From Kalmusia sp. IMI 367209 (lineage: Eukaryota > Ascomycota > Dothideomycetes > Pleosporales > Didymosphaeriaceae): DNA of 64,000 bases. The notes below the pieces were generated by a model. That model was given only the letters and a program-made list of their open reading frames with translations. It made no database searches and was not told the origin of the DNA. The position numbers and the translations under genes are program-made. The stretch lies in NCBI GenBank assembly GCA_027946365.1, contig JAPEUQ010000014.1:682001-746000 (forward strand). Direction: 5' to 3'. This document shows, piece by piece, positions 23,265 through 34,614 of this stretch; the first letter of the stretch is position 1, and each line of letters begins with the position of its first letter.

Positions 23265-26231
23265 CTATGCGCTCTTCTCATGCTGGGTCGACACACGCTG
23301 GAGGGAGACGACGAAGTCCTCAAGTGACCTCTGTTTCTGGTCCTTCTTCGGAGACTTGCCGTGCATGAGGTTGTCGAAGCCCTGACTACCTTGAAGAAGA
23401 TAGTAGACGCCACCCATGACACAGAAGACACCGAAGGAAAAGATCCAAACACGAACCACGGCGACAATACTGGTCTGGCCACCAACGAACCAACCGAAGA
23501 TACAGAAGAGAGTAGCGATGATGTCGACGACTAGGATAGCTCCAGAGAGTTGCCAGGAAGGGATCGATGACCAGAACGGACCGTTGGCACGAGTGATGAA
23601 AATAAGCCAGTTCTCAGTAAGGGAGATCTCCAGGAAGAGAACCTCGTCACGAACACCAAAGTTCTGGACGATACCACCGCTGATACCTTGGCCAGCCTCA
23701 TTGGGAAGATCTTGGTACGGGAACATGGTAGTGAGGGTAATCCAGGTACCGACAGCCAGAACAACACCGAGCAGGACAGACATACCCCAGAGCTTGGGTA
23801 GATTCCACTTAACAGGCGTCTTGCTGAAGGGAGCATTGTCATAGGCGATGGCGAGAGTGGCGATATCAGCGAAAATGGCGATGAAGACAACAAGCTCCAG
23901 GTTAAGCGAGGTGTTCAGAATGGCAATCCACAGGCCAAGGAAAATCTCCAAGTGCAGAGACAGGGCAATACGGTAGACAACGTAGGCGTACATGCGGTGG
24001 AAAATTTGGCGAGAGGTCTTCAACGCGTCAATGATGGCAGAGAGACCGGGTGCAAGGAAGACAATGTCGGCGGCAGAGCGAGCAGCGTCGGAAGCACCCT
24101 CGACGGCAATACCAGTATCAGCCTTCTTGAGTGAAGGGGCATCATTTACGCCATCACCAGTCATGGCGACAAGATAGCCACGCTGTTGTAGGATCTCAAC
24201 CACATTATACTTGTGTTGCGGGAAGACCTCAGCAAACCCATCGGCAGCCTCAACGAAATCGTAAACCTCAGAACCGGGCATCTCACCGCCGCCTCCCAGA
24301 CCGAGACGCTCGGCATTGTACACGTTGGTGCCGAGACCGAGTTGGCGAGAGGTTTCCCTAGCGATGCCGACGGCATCACCGGTCAACATCTTGATGGAAA
24401 GACCAAGAGTTTTAGCCTCGTTGATAGTGCGGCCAGTGTCGTGTCGTGGCGGATCGGAACAGGGCATGATACCGAGGATCTCCCAAGCATTGTTACCACG
24501 CTTGCGAGCAACACCAAGAGAACGGAAACCACGGGTAGCAAACTCGGCCACCTTGTTCTTGTATGCCTCGTCAACAGCCTCAGGGATGGGGTGGTCCTCC
24601 TCGACGGTCTTGAGCACGAAAAGCGGGGCACCCTTTACACAAATGATACGCTCGCCCTGGGGAGATTCCACGACTGCTTGGACCTTCTTGGAAACAGGAT
24701 CGAATGGGTGGAAGTCGATAACTTTGTACTTGCTAAGCACAGACTTAGCGCGAGGGTAGTACCTAAGCGACTTGAGGAAAGCCTTGTCGATAGCATCGAT
24801 ACCCTTCTTCTTGCGGGACGCGGCCAAACAAGCTGTGAGCATGAGGTCTTCAGGCTCGACACCGGCGACAGTGTATGGTTCGGCAAGAGACAACTTGTTT
24901 TTCGTCAGGGTACCAGTCTTGTCAGAGCAAAGAATCTCAACACCAGCTAGGGACTCAATGGCGCTTAGCTTCTGGACGATGGCCTGTTTCTTAGCGAGAT
25001 AGGCGGCACCAACAGCCATGGTAGTGGTAACGACAGCGGGAAGACCGACGGGGACACCAATAATGGTGATAGCCAGGGTGAACTCGAGGATATGGACGAT
25101 GGGGTTGGAACGATAGAAGGAGCTGACCCAGACGACCAAAAGGGTGAGGATGACCAAGATCAGAAGGACCGTGCCGATACCGTTGAGAACCTCGGTGAAG
25201 TGACCAGTTCCGCTGGAGGCGCTGGCCACGAGAGAGGCGGCGCGGCCGACGAAAGTAGAATCGCCGGTGGCAGTAATGACTATAAAAGCCTCACCACGCT
25301 TGACAGCGGAGGAAGCATAGCAGACATCGCCCTTGTGCTTATCAACAGCGAGGGACTCACCGGTGATGGCAGACTGATCGACCTGGAGGAAAGCGTCTTC
25401 GGTGACAATGCGGCCATCAGCGGGGATGATAGTACCTTCCTCGACCTGGAGGATATCACCAGGAACGACCTCGGGTGCCTCGATTTCGGTGAGAGCGCCA
25501 TCGCGGAGAACAGTAGCCTTGAGAGCAAGCGTCTTCTTCAGCTCGGCGACGATGGAACCAGCCTGGAATTCCTGGATGAAACCGACACAGGCATTGAGCA
25601 GGAGCAGGGCGCAGATGACACCGAAATCGACCCAATCCTGGAGACCGGCAGCCAAGACGGCGGCAGCCTCCATAACGAACTGGATGGGACCGACGAAGAA
25701 CATCAGGAACTTGAGTATCAGGTTTTCCTTCTCCTCTGCATAGCATTAGCGTGGACAAGAACTCGGACCGGGGGTGGCTTGCTTACCCTTCATCTGGTTG
25801 AGACCGTACTTTTTGCGGCGGGACTGGACCTCGCTGGTGGTGAGACCGATGCGAGTATCAGTCTGGAGCAGCTCCTCGGGGACGACACGAGCTGCGCCGG
25901 CCTGCACCTCCTCCTCATCCTCGTAGTCGATGGCGGCATCTTGAGACTCGAGCTCCTCGATCAGAGCGTCAATGTCCTCGTCCTCCTCTTCATCGGCCTC
26001 AACCCCGCCGGCCTTGGGGGGGTAGGCCTTTTCATCGTACTCCTTCTTCTCGTTCTGGGTGCCGATTAGTGGGTGCATCTCTACGGAAGACGCAGCAGCG
26101 GACAGGGCACTTACGAAGCGTCCGCTCGACACATCGCCGAGGTGATTATGCGGCGAAATGCCAGTGTTCTGCTAGGGTGAGCTTGAAGTTGGAGGCGACG
26201 GGGAAGCGCCGGGGTGGCTCACCTCGGCCAT
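23265..26231 (-). CDS. PMA1: Plasma membrane H+-ATPase
   Basis: This P-type (P3A) proton pump energises the plasma membrane. Exons: 26231-26223 (MAE), 26168-26115, 26054-25787 and 25735-23265; total 933 residues. All P-type signatures are present: [11 protein letters not shown] (actuator), [11 protein letters not shown] with the phosphorylated Asp at about residue 382, [12 protein letters not shown], and [20 protein letters not shown] (hinge). The C-terminal regulatory tail ends [19 protein letters not shown], the conserved autoinhibitory segment whose Ser/Thr pair is phosphorylated on glucose signalling in yeast. The N terminus is acidic ([20 protein letters not shown]). The second intron (26114-26055, 60 bases, branch CTAAT) is in frame and stop-free, so an isoform with 20 extra residues could arise by retention. 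A very long gene-poor flank lies upstream. Confidence 0.97.
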
Positions 26232-28500
26232 TGCGGCAGGAGAAGGTTTTGCAACTGGTGAAACTTTTTGCAGTAGCTCAAATGGGCAGTTGTTTGTAGT
26301 TGTTGGCAGCTGTTGAAACTGCAGGTGAGGCTTCTGAGAGGACGCGCGCAAGTATTATATCCTGCGACGAGTTAAAAGCTGCTTTGTTTACCAAGGTATT
26401 TTGGTGGGTTGGAGCGGCCCGTGCGTATGGGAAACTCGTTGAGCGCTCCCACGGTTCAATGAGGACTTGATCAATTGCGTGTGGCCAGCGAGGGCGTTGG
26501 GCAGGGCGGCAGGGGGGCGTACCTAAGGACGCAGACCCGCTGCACTATGGGTCTGTCTCGCCGTCAAGGGAGCAGATTGGGGGAGAGGAGAGGCAGATGA
26601 GAGGGCGGACAGCAACTCAACTGAGGAGCAGAGAGGTTGCGGGAGGGCCGTATTTATGAAGTTGCAGACAGGCAAAGGGCACAAAGCACCAGCGCTAGCA
26701 CGAGTTGGCGCAAGGCGTTGCGAATCCCGGCTCTTCGAGCAAACGGGCGAAGGTGAAGGTGCTGGGGTGGTGTGCGTCCCGACAGGCAAATCCCGCGTTT
26801 GGATCGCCCAGCCTGGATGCCACTTGTGCTTGCTCGCGGCAGGCGCCCGTGCAAATCGTCGTCTTGGCCCGGCTGTTGCTGCCTCGGTGCCGTGGCTCAA
26901 ACCCCCTTGAAGCATTTGAGCCTGCGAGCCGCCCACATCATCCACCCCATTGCCCATGGCGGCGCGCCTCCAGACAGCCGTCGCATGCTCCATCCGGCCG
27001 CATCGCGGAGACCGTTAGCGGCCGTGCTCTGGCGACATGGGTAGCTCGAGCTTGGACTCGCCCTCCCGCCTCATCGATAGCGCGTCACCGCGACGACGCC
27101 AACCATGCGCGGAATGCTGCTGCTACTGCTGCTGCGACCCTGGGCGGTTACGCCCGCGCGCCGTCTCTCGACGGGTAGCGTGCGCCAGACACACAAGACC
27201 TCCGCCTGCTTGCGACCGCCGGCTCTGCCAGTGGAATCCCTTCTTCAACCTTCTTCAAAGGCGCAACTCGCGCTTCTCCACTGCGCGAATTTCCCAATCT
27301 TCTGCGCGGACCCATCGACTGCGCCGGCGAGAGCTGCCGAATCTTTGCCAGCTGGGCATGAGGCCGACATGGCCGGGACGAGAGCAATACATGAAGTCAA
27401 GAGCGCCATTTTCCCATGTCTCGCTTTATCGCGCTCTTGGCTACGACCCACGCACGACCAAGGCCATCACCAAATTGTTTCGAATCAACCCCGGCGGCCG
27501 TGAAACTTTAAGAGCCTCATGCTCCAGATCGTCTCTCCCACACCCACACGCCTACTTTTCCCAGCCAGGGTGCTAGGATGCCCGGCTCGCAAAGTCATTA
27601 TCACAAAGTGAACGCGTTGCGTCCGCACTTTTGCGTTTCAACGAGGGGCCTCCAGTTCTACCGCCGCTTCGAGGCAAGCTACCATACCTAACGCCTCGGC
27701 CATCTTGGCTCTGTGTCCCAACGCCAAGTGCTCGTAACACGGTAGTGCGGGGGATTTGCGATTGCGCGTCAAGACCGAGTTTGGAAGAGCATCAGAGCAT
27801 CCGCCAATTGTACCCAAGGACGTGTCTCTAGATGAGCACCTTCGCGCTCACCTCTTGGTCGTCTTGGAGACCCCCACAATCGGCGGCATGATCAGGAACC
27901 TGAGTATGCAGGACAAGGGCCCATCCGTTCACGCGCTAGAACGCTCGGATCCTTGCACATCAAACAGAAAGAATTGCCAGGGCTTGGCTGTGCCCTTGCT
28001 CTTCGGAATGCCCAATAACGATATCGCTGGCCCATACCCCGTTGAATCGTTGCGTAGATAGCTTGCAAACTATATACAGCCTAGAACACACGTATCCTTG
28101 CGGGACCGAACCGACGGCCGACTAATAAGTATCCGGATGATGCCAGGTGATGCCAGTGTGTGACATTCACCCATCACAAGCGTTAATTGGCATTCACTGC
28201 CAATACCGCGCCCAGCGAACATGTACACCAGAACCTACCGCCAAGATACATGCTTCTTCCCCATTGGGCGTCGGTCTGGACGATCGGTGCTGCTCACAAG
28301 CTTGGCTGCAGCCCAGATAAGCGACTCGTGTACAATCTCCAAACGCTCCGTCTCGCAGCACGACTCTGGCTGAAACACCTGGAAAAATGGTTCAAATTCT
28401 TTCTGTCCTCGCATGCGTTGCGACCTCACTATCACAGTTTCAGTAGGTCACTCATGTTCGAGCATATCGGGCCGAGGTGCGACTGTCGTACACAATGATC
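26232..28500. other. GC-rich upstream flank of PMA1
   Basis: This stretch is GC-rich to about 27.6 kb with many overlapping frames on both strands (for example 26993-26523 minus and 27037-27576 plus). None has a plausible start context, splice structure or recognisable domain. I read it as PMA1 promoter and leader plus non-coding DNA. Confidence 0.5.
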
Positions 28501-31500
28501 ATCAATCTCTGAAGCCTCAGGTTCCGTCAACAGACTAGAGGCCAAGCCGAAACAAGGCTCCATAAACAAACATGGTTGAATCTACCTGGGCAAGAAATGA
28601 AGCTTCGAATCGCATTTTCTTACCCATTCTAAGGTCTACGAAAAAGGATTAGCTCTCCTGATCAATCACGAACTCGCAGGCCCGCACGTCGTCACCACAA
28701 CAGACAAACAATTAATGGTTTTTCTTCTACCCACTACGCGTGAGAAAAGAAAGAAAACACGATGTTGTGTCGCGTCTCGAGTTAAGATACTAAACAAAAC
28801 CGGTGACAGGTGTCATTTAGCACGATATCTTTTTCTAATTCTTACCTACATCCACATCCCTTGCCTCAATGAGTGACTCGTACGCAAGCCTCCAATGCAT
28901 ATTGTGCGACACCGCCCATAGAGCCAAATAGTGCTTAGATCTTCATTGTGACGTTTCTTGGACGTCCGGGATTCCTTTAACGATGCTACGCTCCATCGAG
29001 CCAAGCCTTGCCACTCCGCTTCGATATGCTTCACAGAGAGTCTTAGGACCGTACTCCTATTGCAGCAATATCGCAATCCACAAAAGATGTTTGATCGCGG
29101 CGCCTGAGGCATGACAGACCAAGAACACCGCCCAGGATGCCTGATGCTACATGCATGCCAATAGAATCAAAAAAAAAAATTGAAAGCTTGCAGGGACTTG
29201 TTCAGTTTCAACATCAGTGCGGGTGCCCAGACAGATTGTCAATCTCCACTCGGATTCGTCGACATCTTCTGCGCGTCCCTCGTCTTTGCTCGCAAGGTCT
29301 TCGTTTCTCTATCATGTTTCAAGGCTATCAGACCAACCAAGCTTTGCAATCTAGTCTCAGCATTGTCGGAAGCTTCGTCGATCATCCGTGGAAGCATTCC
29401 GGAACACGTATGTTCGGTACATTACAGCAGCGGAAGGCATGCAACACAGCGCAGAGGATGACGCCAAGAGCGTTGAAGCATCACCGTGGCAGTTGTTGTT
29501 CCACCGTCGCTTGGCACCGCTGACCACGTATCCTTGAGGACCCTCAAACACCTGTGCGCGCGGAGCCTGAAAAGCTCTGACTTCCCCAGAAATTCTGCTA
29601 AGACGCAACAATCTACGGGGCCCCTCACGTAGCGCGCCTTGATTCCCTTGAGAACAGATGTCAGGTACATCTGAGCGCCCTTGGCGGGTTTGAAATCCCA
29701 TGAAGAAAGCTAGGCAGAGCTTCATAGCATCTTGGCAGCTCGCAAAGTCTCGAGGACTAGATTCGGTGCTGACTTGAGGCTCAATAGGGTTTCGCCATCA
29801 CATATTGTCGATTATACAACCATTTCCCCAGATTTCCCGACGGGCAAGCGGAGCATCCGCCTTGAAGACGGCCCAGTCACAGCCATGGCACTTGCACGCC
29901 CAGAACGTACCATGGCAGGCTACAACCTCAAAATTGCAACAGCATTCGTGCGCAAGCGTAGCCATTGCTACACTCTTCCCTCAGTCCGTCTTGCTAATAT
30001 GCGTCCGAGCGACTGATAGAGCAGCTTCATCATATGTTCATTACCACGCATCTTCTGGCATCTGCACAACGAGCGTCAGCGACTGTTCGAATAGTGTACT
30101 TAGCGTAGAGCTCGGTTGAAACCCTTGGGTTCACATCTGTGTTCAAAATGTGGGGGACATTTAAACGTTTTAGAAGACTTCTAGGCGGAGTTTGGTCAAA
30201 ATCGACTGACCTAAGTATGATAAGTGTTATAAAATTTTTGTTGCCTTCAAGAGATAATAAAATCGAAGCCCAGAAAAATTCAATGCTTCTTCGTCCCTCC
30301 ATCTTCCTCTCATTTCTCTAAATAGCACTCACAGGTCTTAACAATAGCAAACATAGCCACTTAATAGAGCCCCGTCGCATAGATTCCCGCCAGCCCACCA
30401 AAATTTTTTAGCGCACAGTCACAATTAACATCAAAATTGTTCACATCGATTTATTCAAAGCTCACATACATCATGCCTACTATGCCGATGGTTTTTAAGT
30501 GCTTCGATTCTGTCTTTCTAGTCATGCTTCTTGCAGCAGTCTATCTCACCTAGGTATCAAATGCGAATCGAAAGGCTGCCACCGCTGACATCGAGAATAC
30601 GCCCTCTTGTCTGCCCCGTATGCGCCAGAAGTGGTGCAAAATCAGGTCCCTTGACGCTAACCAATTTGATAAGATCTTGGAGGTTACGGAGGGACTGCGT
30701 AACTAATCGCAACAGAAGTCGTCGAAGACGAGGCAGGTGGTCGAGAGGGCAGGAGAGGAGAAGTAATGGACTATGTGAAGATCATATTATTCGCAAGTAT
30801 TGAGTCAAGTAGAATTGTGATGGTGAGAACGACGGTGATGGCTTAGTGAGTGATAATGCTCCGGCTTTTGGTCATGTTTTCCTACTTCAATATGAGTGAG
30901 TCACGCATCCATTCAGCTATCCGCCCCGTTCTCGCCACCGCTCTCAGTCTTTGCAGTAAGAAATAGAGTTCTGATACACTCTTTCATTTTTAATAGTTCT
31001 AGTTCTTGATACGGGGCATTTGAAGCTCTATGAGTCATTGCTTCCTCTGCCCACATTACTTTCATCGTTGAGTCCTGCATGCATTCCCGTTCACATCACC
31101 AAAGCATACTACTCCCCTTCATTGGAAATTCTCAATTTTCAACGTCAAGCATAGAGTTCTAAGGGGACTACTTGTCACTTAAACGTACATGACTTCCCAA
31201 CAGTGTCTAGCTTTCCTGCGCTGCCCTTCTACTCCGCTTGTCTACAACACACGCACACAACTTATGCCTACCCCAGGTAGTGTATCAGCGCAGTGTTAAA
31301 ATCACTCAAACAATACAATCAAGTGAACCTCTCATTTTGCGACTTTTCCTTCTACTATATACTTCTTATATTCGATTCGGCGACTTCCCCTGCCTCTTTC
31401 CAGCCCTACAGAAGAGCTAGGTACAACGCATCATATTGCGAGTTTCTTACAAGAAGTATCAGGTGTTATAATCCTTCCCCACAGCAATAATTAGACTAAT

Positions 31501-31655
31501 TCTTTTGCAAGTGCAGCATTTCGAAACAGGACCTTTGTTTGCACTTGCTGAAGAATCGACAAGTCGACCAGACGACGTAAATTACTTTGAGCAAGCACGT
31601 CGAGAGCCCAGAATCCCATAGGCATTGCTTCAGACTGGCGTGTCTGTAACATAAG
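28501..31655. other. Gene-poor region, no gene recognised
   Basis: About 3.1 kb, moderately AT-rich from 30 kb on. The longest frames (29137-29523 plus, 29725-29357 minus) overlap each other antisense and look random. No transposase, reverse transcriptase, terminal repeat or tRNA was seen. Confidence 0.5.
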
Positions 31656-32393
31656 ATGGTGCTTTTAGGGTGCAGCAATAGTACAGGTCTCTGTTGGTGT
31701 AGCTACGGCTGTGATTGCGCTGGCTGCACGTCACATCGTGGACATAATGGCATTCCGTTAGAACACGCTAGTCTGGGAGATAGTGGTCCATTTGGCGAGC
31801 AGAATGGGGTCTACGAGGGAGAGCGTGAAGACGATGAGGACAGTGGAACGGATAGCGAAAGGCAATACACGCCATCACAAGGATCTCAGCAAGGAGACAC
31901 CGAACATGGCTTTGGTGAAGATGATGATGGTAGCGACAAAGACCACGCACAATATACTCCTAGGGAGTCACCAACGTCTAGTAGCGGAGACGAAGGGAGA
32001 AGAGCCGCTCTGGCGACGCTAAATAACCTCAGCGAACAAGAAGCGCAATCTCGATTGGAGGTTGGTATCTTATCAGCTTTTGAGCTAGCTTCATCCTCAG
32101 ATAATACGTCATCTACCATTCGCGGATCTGTCCTTCCCCTTTCTCCAAATGTCCCGCCGTCCGTTTTAGCCCAAGGCTCAAGTAGTCAAGAGCGGCGTCG
32201 ACCGAACTCAACGGGCGATACGGAAATCATTGTAGAAGACTACCTCTCCATTGTTCAAGGTGTATGGAGCATGGTGTACGGCGATCATTATATCCACAGC
32301 CCGAACCCGTATCTTGAATCTGAAAGTTGGAAGACGGAGGATTATAGCTCTTACGCAGGATACCCTGGCACAGACTTTTACGACACAGACTAA
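31656..32393 (+). CDS. Orphan acidic protein, uncharacterised
   Basis: An intact frame of 245 codons (MVLLGCSNST...) ending at TAA 32391-32393. The N-terminal 35 residues are cysteine-rich (CWCSYGCDCAGC) and could be mis-assigned sequence, with the real start further in. Residues 40-110 are acidic and serine-rich with two QYTP units. The C-terminal 60 residues look folded and aromatic-rich (EDYLSIVQGVWSMVYGD, SPNPYLESESW). I know no family. A shorter frame 300 bases downstream shares the C-terminal pattern YL-x-IV...W...NPY...W, so the two may be relatives. The setting is a gene-poor stretch beside a broken HET gene, which suggests a lineage-specific gene. Confidence 0.5.
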   Translation: MVLLGCSNSTGLCWCSYGCDCAGCTSHRGHNGIPLEHASLGDSGPFGEQNGVYEGEREDDEDSGTDSERQYTPSQGSQQGDTEHGFGEDDDGSDKDHAQYTPRESPTSSSGDEGRRAALATLNNLSEQEAQSRLEVGILSAFELASSSDNTSSTIRGSVLPLSPNVPPSVLAQGSSSQERRRPNSTGDTEIIVEDYLSIVQGVWSMVYGDHYIHSPNPYLESESWKTEDYSSYAGYPGTDFYDTD

Positions 32394-32690
32394 TAACAGG
32401 CCAAAGAGAAATCGATTCACTTTCAATCTCGCGTGTTGTACTTTGTGAGGCGATATTGTCTTTATCCTTGATTCTATCTATAGTAGTGGTCAATACTCCA
32501 CTCTACGCCCTTTGTTCCTTTTCACCCTCTAATCTCAATACACAGACCCGTAGCGAGCATGACTTGGATATTAATGTCTACCATTATTCTCAAAGAAATA
32601 TCTATATATACTTTCTTTTACGACTAAGTCTATTATGAACACAATAAACGTCGTAACAACCTTCTACCACAATCATTAAGTACCAGCCGC

Positions 32691-32942
32691 ATGATCTCCA
32701 ACGAAGATCTACCGTACCCCTCGATCATCGCTGAAGAGCCCAGAAGTCTACACATGGCTACAATGAACACTGAAAAAGCCTACGCTAGGGTAGTGAATGA
32801 ATACCTATTCATCGTAGGTATGATGTGGCACACGCGACTGGGAAACCCGAATCCGTATCGAAGGGCAAGGAAGTGGGAAGCCGAGGGAAAGATGTTGAAG
32901 GAGCACTTCAATCAGGCCTGGGAGGGTCACAGGAAATTGTGA
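32691..32942 (+). CDS. Small orphan ORF related to the upstream orphan
   Basis: A frame of 83 codons, MISNEDLPYPSIIAEEPRSL at the start and KMLKEHFNQAWEGHRKL at the end. Its central part (EYLFIVGMMWHTRLGNPNPY) lines up with the C terminus of the frame at 31656-32393 (YLSIVQGVWSMVYGD...SPNPY), with a 6-residue gap. There is no signal peptide or membrane span. It may be a duplicate of the last exon or domain of its neighbour. The 297 bases between the two frames hold nothing else recognised. Confidence 0.4.
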   Translation: MISNEDLPYPSIIAEEPRSLHMATMNTEKAYARVVNEYLFIVGMMWHTRLGNPNPYRRARKWEAEGKMLKEHFNQAWEGHRKL

Positions 32943-33442
32943 AGACTTTCGGAGAAAGGTGCGGCGTAGGAAGGGCACACACTGCGAGGAGCCTTATTTT
33001 ACGCTCTGCCCAATTGAAGTAACCGACCAGTCGTGATTGGCTGATCGATGTGAAATCGAAGCGTTTTGTCATCTATATAGCTATTTGACAGATCTAGCAG
33101 ATATCAAGTTGAAGGCGTTGAGCTTTTAAGGATGGGAGCGGTAAGACGTTGTCCTCGTGGGGTTGAAAATGAGATGTGGAGGAATTCCGGCAGTTGGGGA
33201 ACTAGTCACTTCGGCTGTCCGCCTTGCACATGTTTCTAGGCAACACTCGTGGGGACGAAACGATTTGACGAGAGTTGTTGGTTCGACGCAGGGGCCGAGC
33301 TGATGATCAACGTTCACCGGTATCGAACACAACGGCCTTTTATCTCACCACTGTCGACTTGTATATTACAGCAAACGTTCATTCCGCAGTAAAATATGAT
33401 TGCCTGTTTGAATCCACATCCTAAATATATTCGTTTGACATT
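32943..33442. other. Spacer between orphan ORF and HET fragment
   Basis: No gene recognised. A minus-strand frame (33640-33314) overlaps the HET fragment antisense and is taken as a shadow. Confidence 0.4.
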
Positions 33443-33911
33443 ATGAATGACGGTTTTAATTACCCAAGGCTGCATCTCGACAGTCAGCAGATACGACTTA
33501 TTAAGCTTCAATCTGGCCTCTCCCATATGCTGCAACATGACCGTGTATGGGCTCAAGCCAAACCTGAAGTACACAGCATTATCATACATGTGGGGAGAAA
33601 AATCATGCAACAAGATCTCAATCAATGGCAACGATTTCAACGTCTATGATTACCTGTTCGATTTCTTGACACTTCAATCAACGAACGCAGAAATTTGCCG
33701 GAATACATATCTCTGGGTGGACCAAATCTGCATCGATCAGTTCAATGTCAAAGAAAGAAACCATAAAGTCAATCTCATGTCGAAAATCTACCAATTAGCA
33801 ACTAGTACCATAGTCTGGCTGGGGCTGCTTGGCAAGGGCAATGCCATGGGCGGAAATGTGGCGTCGAAGGTCACAAGGGCTATACGAGAACTAGCGTGCA
33901 CTTCGCACTAG
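33443..33911 (+). pseudogene. HET-domain (heterokaryon incompatibility) gene fragment, frameshifted and truncated
   Basis: The first 25 codons from ATG 33443 read FNYPRLHLDSQQIRLIKLQSG, the usual opening of HET proteins. The frame is then lost, and the rest of the HET domain continues in the next frame: KYTALSYMWGEKS, then NTYLWVDQICIDQFNVKERN, then LMSKIYQLATSTIVWLG. These are the three conserved HET blocks. The switch lies between about 33505 and 33540, with no GT-AG intron to explain it. A stop at 33909-33911 follows soon after the third block, so the QE block and the usual several-hundred-residue C-terminal part are missing. Intact HET proteins trigger cell death when unlike hyphae fuse. 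This copy is almost certainly non-functional as such. Confidence 0.8.
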
Positions 33912-34614
33912 CTCTCTACTATATCCAAGGACATCTGAATTAACGCTATGGTGTGCCGGTACTGTAATATGGTATTGCTGGCCCAACAGGAGTTTCCTCT
34001 GCAAGATGTACAGTACAGACAAAGCCTAGAATCTAAAGTGCCTGTTTCGAGATGCTCTTCGCGTGCTAATTATCGTTGACTTTATTAAGACGAAAAAAAC
34101 TTATGGTGTGTCGCTTCGCAGGGTGTCGCGCCACGCTGTGATGACCATTACTTTTTTAGTGTTTTCTGGGGAACTCGGTCTATAATGAGCCTCCATACTT
34201 TTGTCTCAGTACTGTATATCTTTCGTGAGCGTTGCGATGAGTGACAGGCACGATACAATGAAGGATACGCTTATTTTCTATTCAATACATTGATTTAGTT
34301 TTTGAACGATGTTCTTTGACAGGTTCTTAATGTGACAATTGATTGTTTAGCAAGCTTTGTTGCTTTCAGGTAATGCATTGACAAGCCTAAATTTAACAAA
34401 TCTTCCTGAGTAGAATCCATCTGAACAAGACCACCTCAGGGACAATACGTAGGGAAAATCTTGAACAACGTATCGCCCTCTATACACTTATATATACATC
34501 ATGTCGAGCTGCTGGTTACCCTCAACAACTTACCAATCTTCTCTGTAAACGGTTCTGGAAGTATTCTTCCAGTTTACCTCATAAATTTATCAAGTTCCTA
34601 CCGATCCATCGATT
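33912..34614. other. AT-rich spacer upstream of the ubiquitin protease
   Basis: I looked for the missing HET C-terminal half and found no convincing continuation. The stretch is AT-rich and is likely promoter for the gene at 34615. Confidence 0.5.

Noticed and set aside
24213..26069. Long open frames on the plus strand (245 and 325 codons) opposite PMA1
   Set aside because: They are antisense shadows of a highly biased coding sequence; composition is repetitive Gly/Asp/Leu and no domain is visible.
26523..27576. Several 130-180 codon frames on both strands upstream of PMA1
   Set aside because: GC-rich DNA has few stops. The frames overlap each other, and none has a family motif or consistent splice signals.
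29137..29725. Two frames of about 125 codons in opposite directions
   Set aside because: They overlap antisense and neither shows a domain or a plausible start context.
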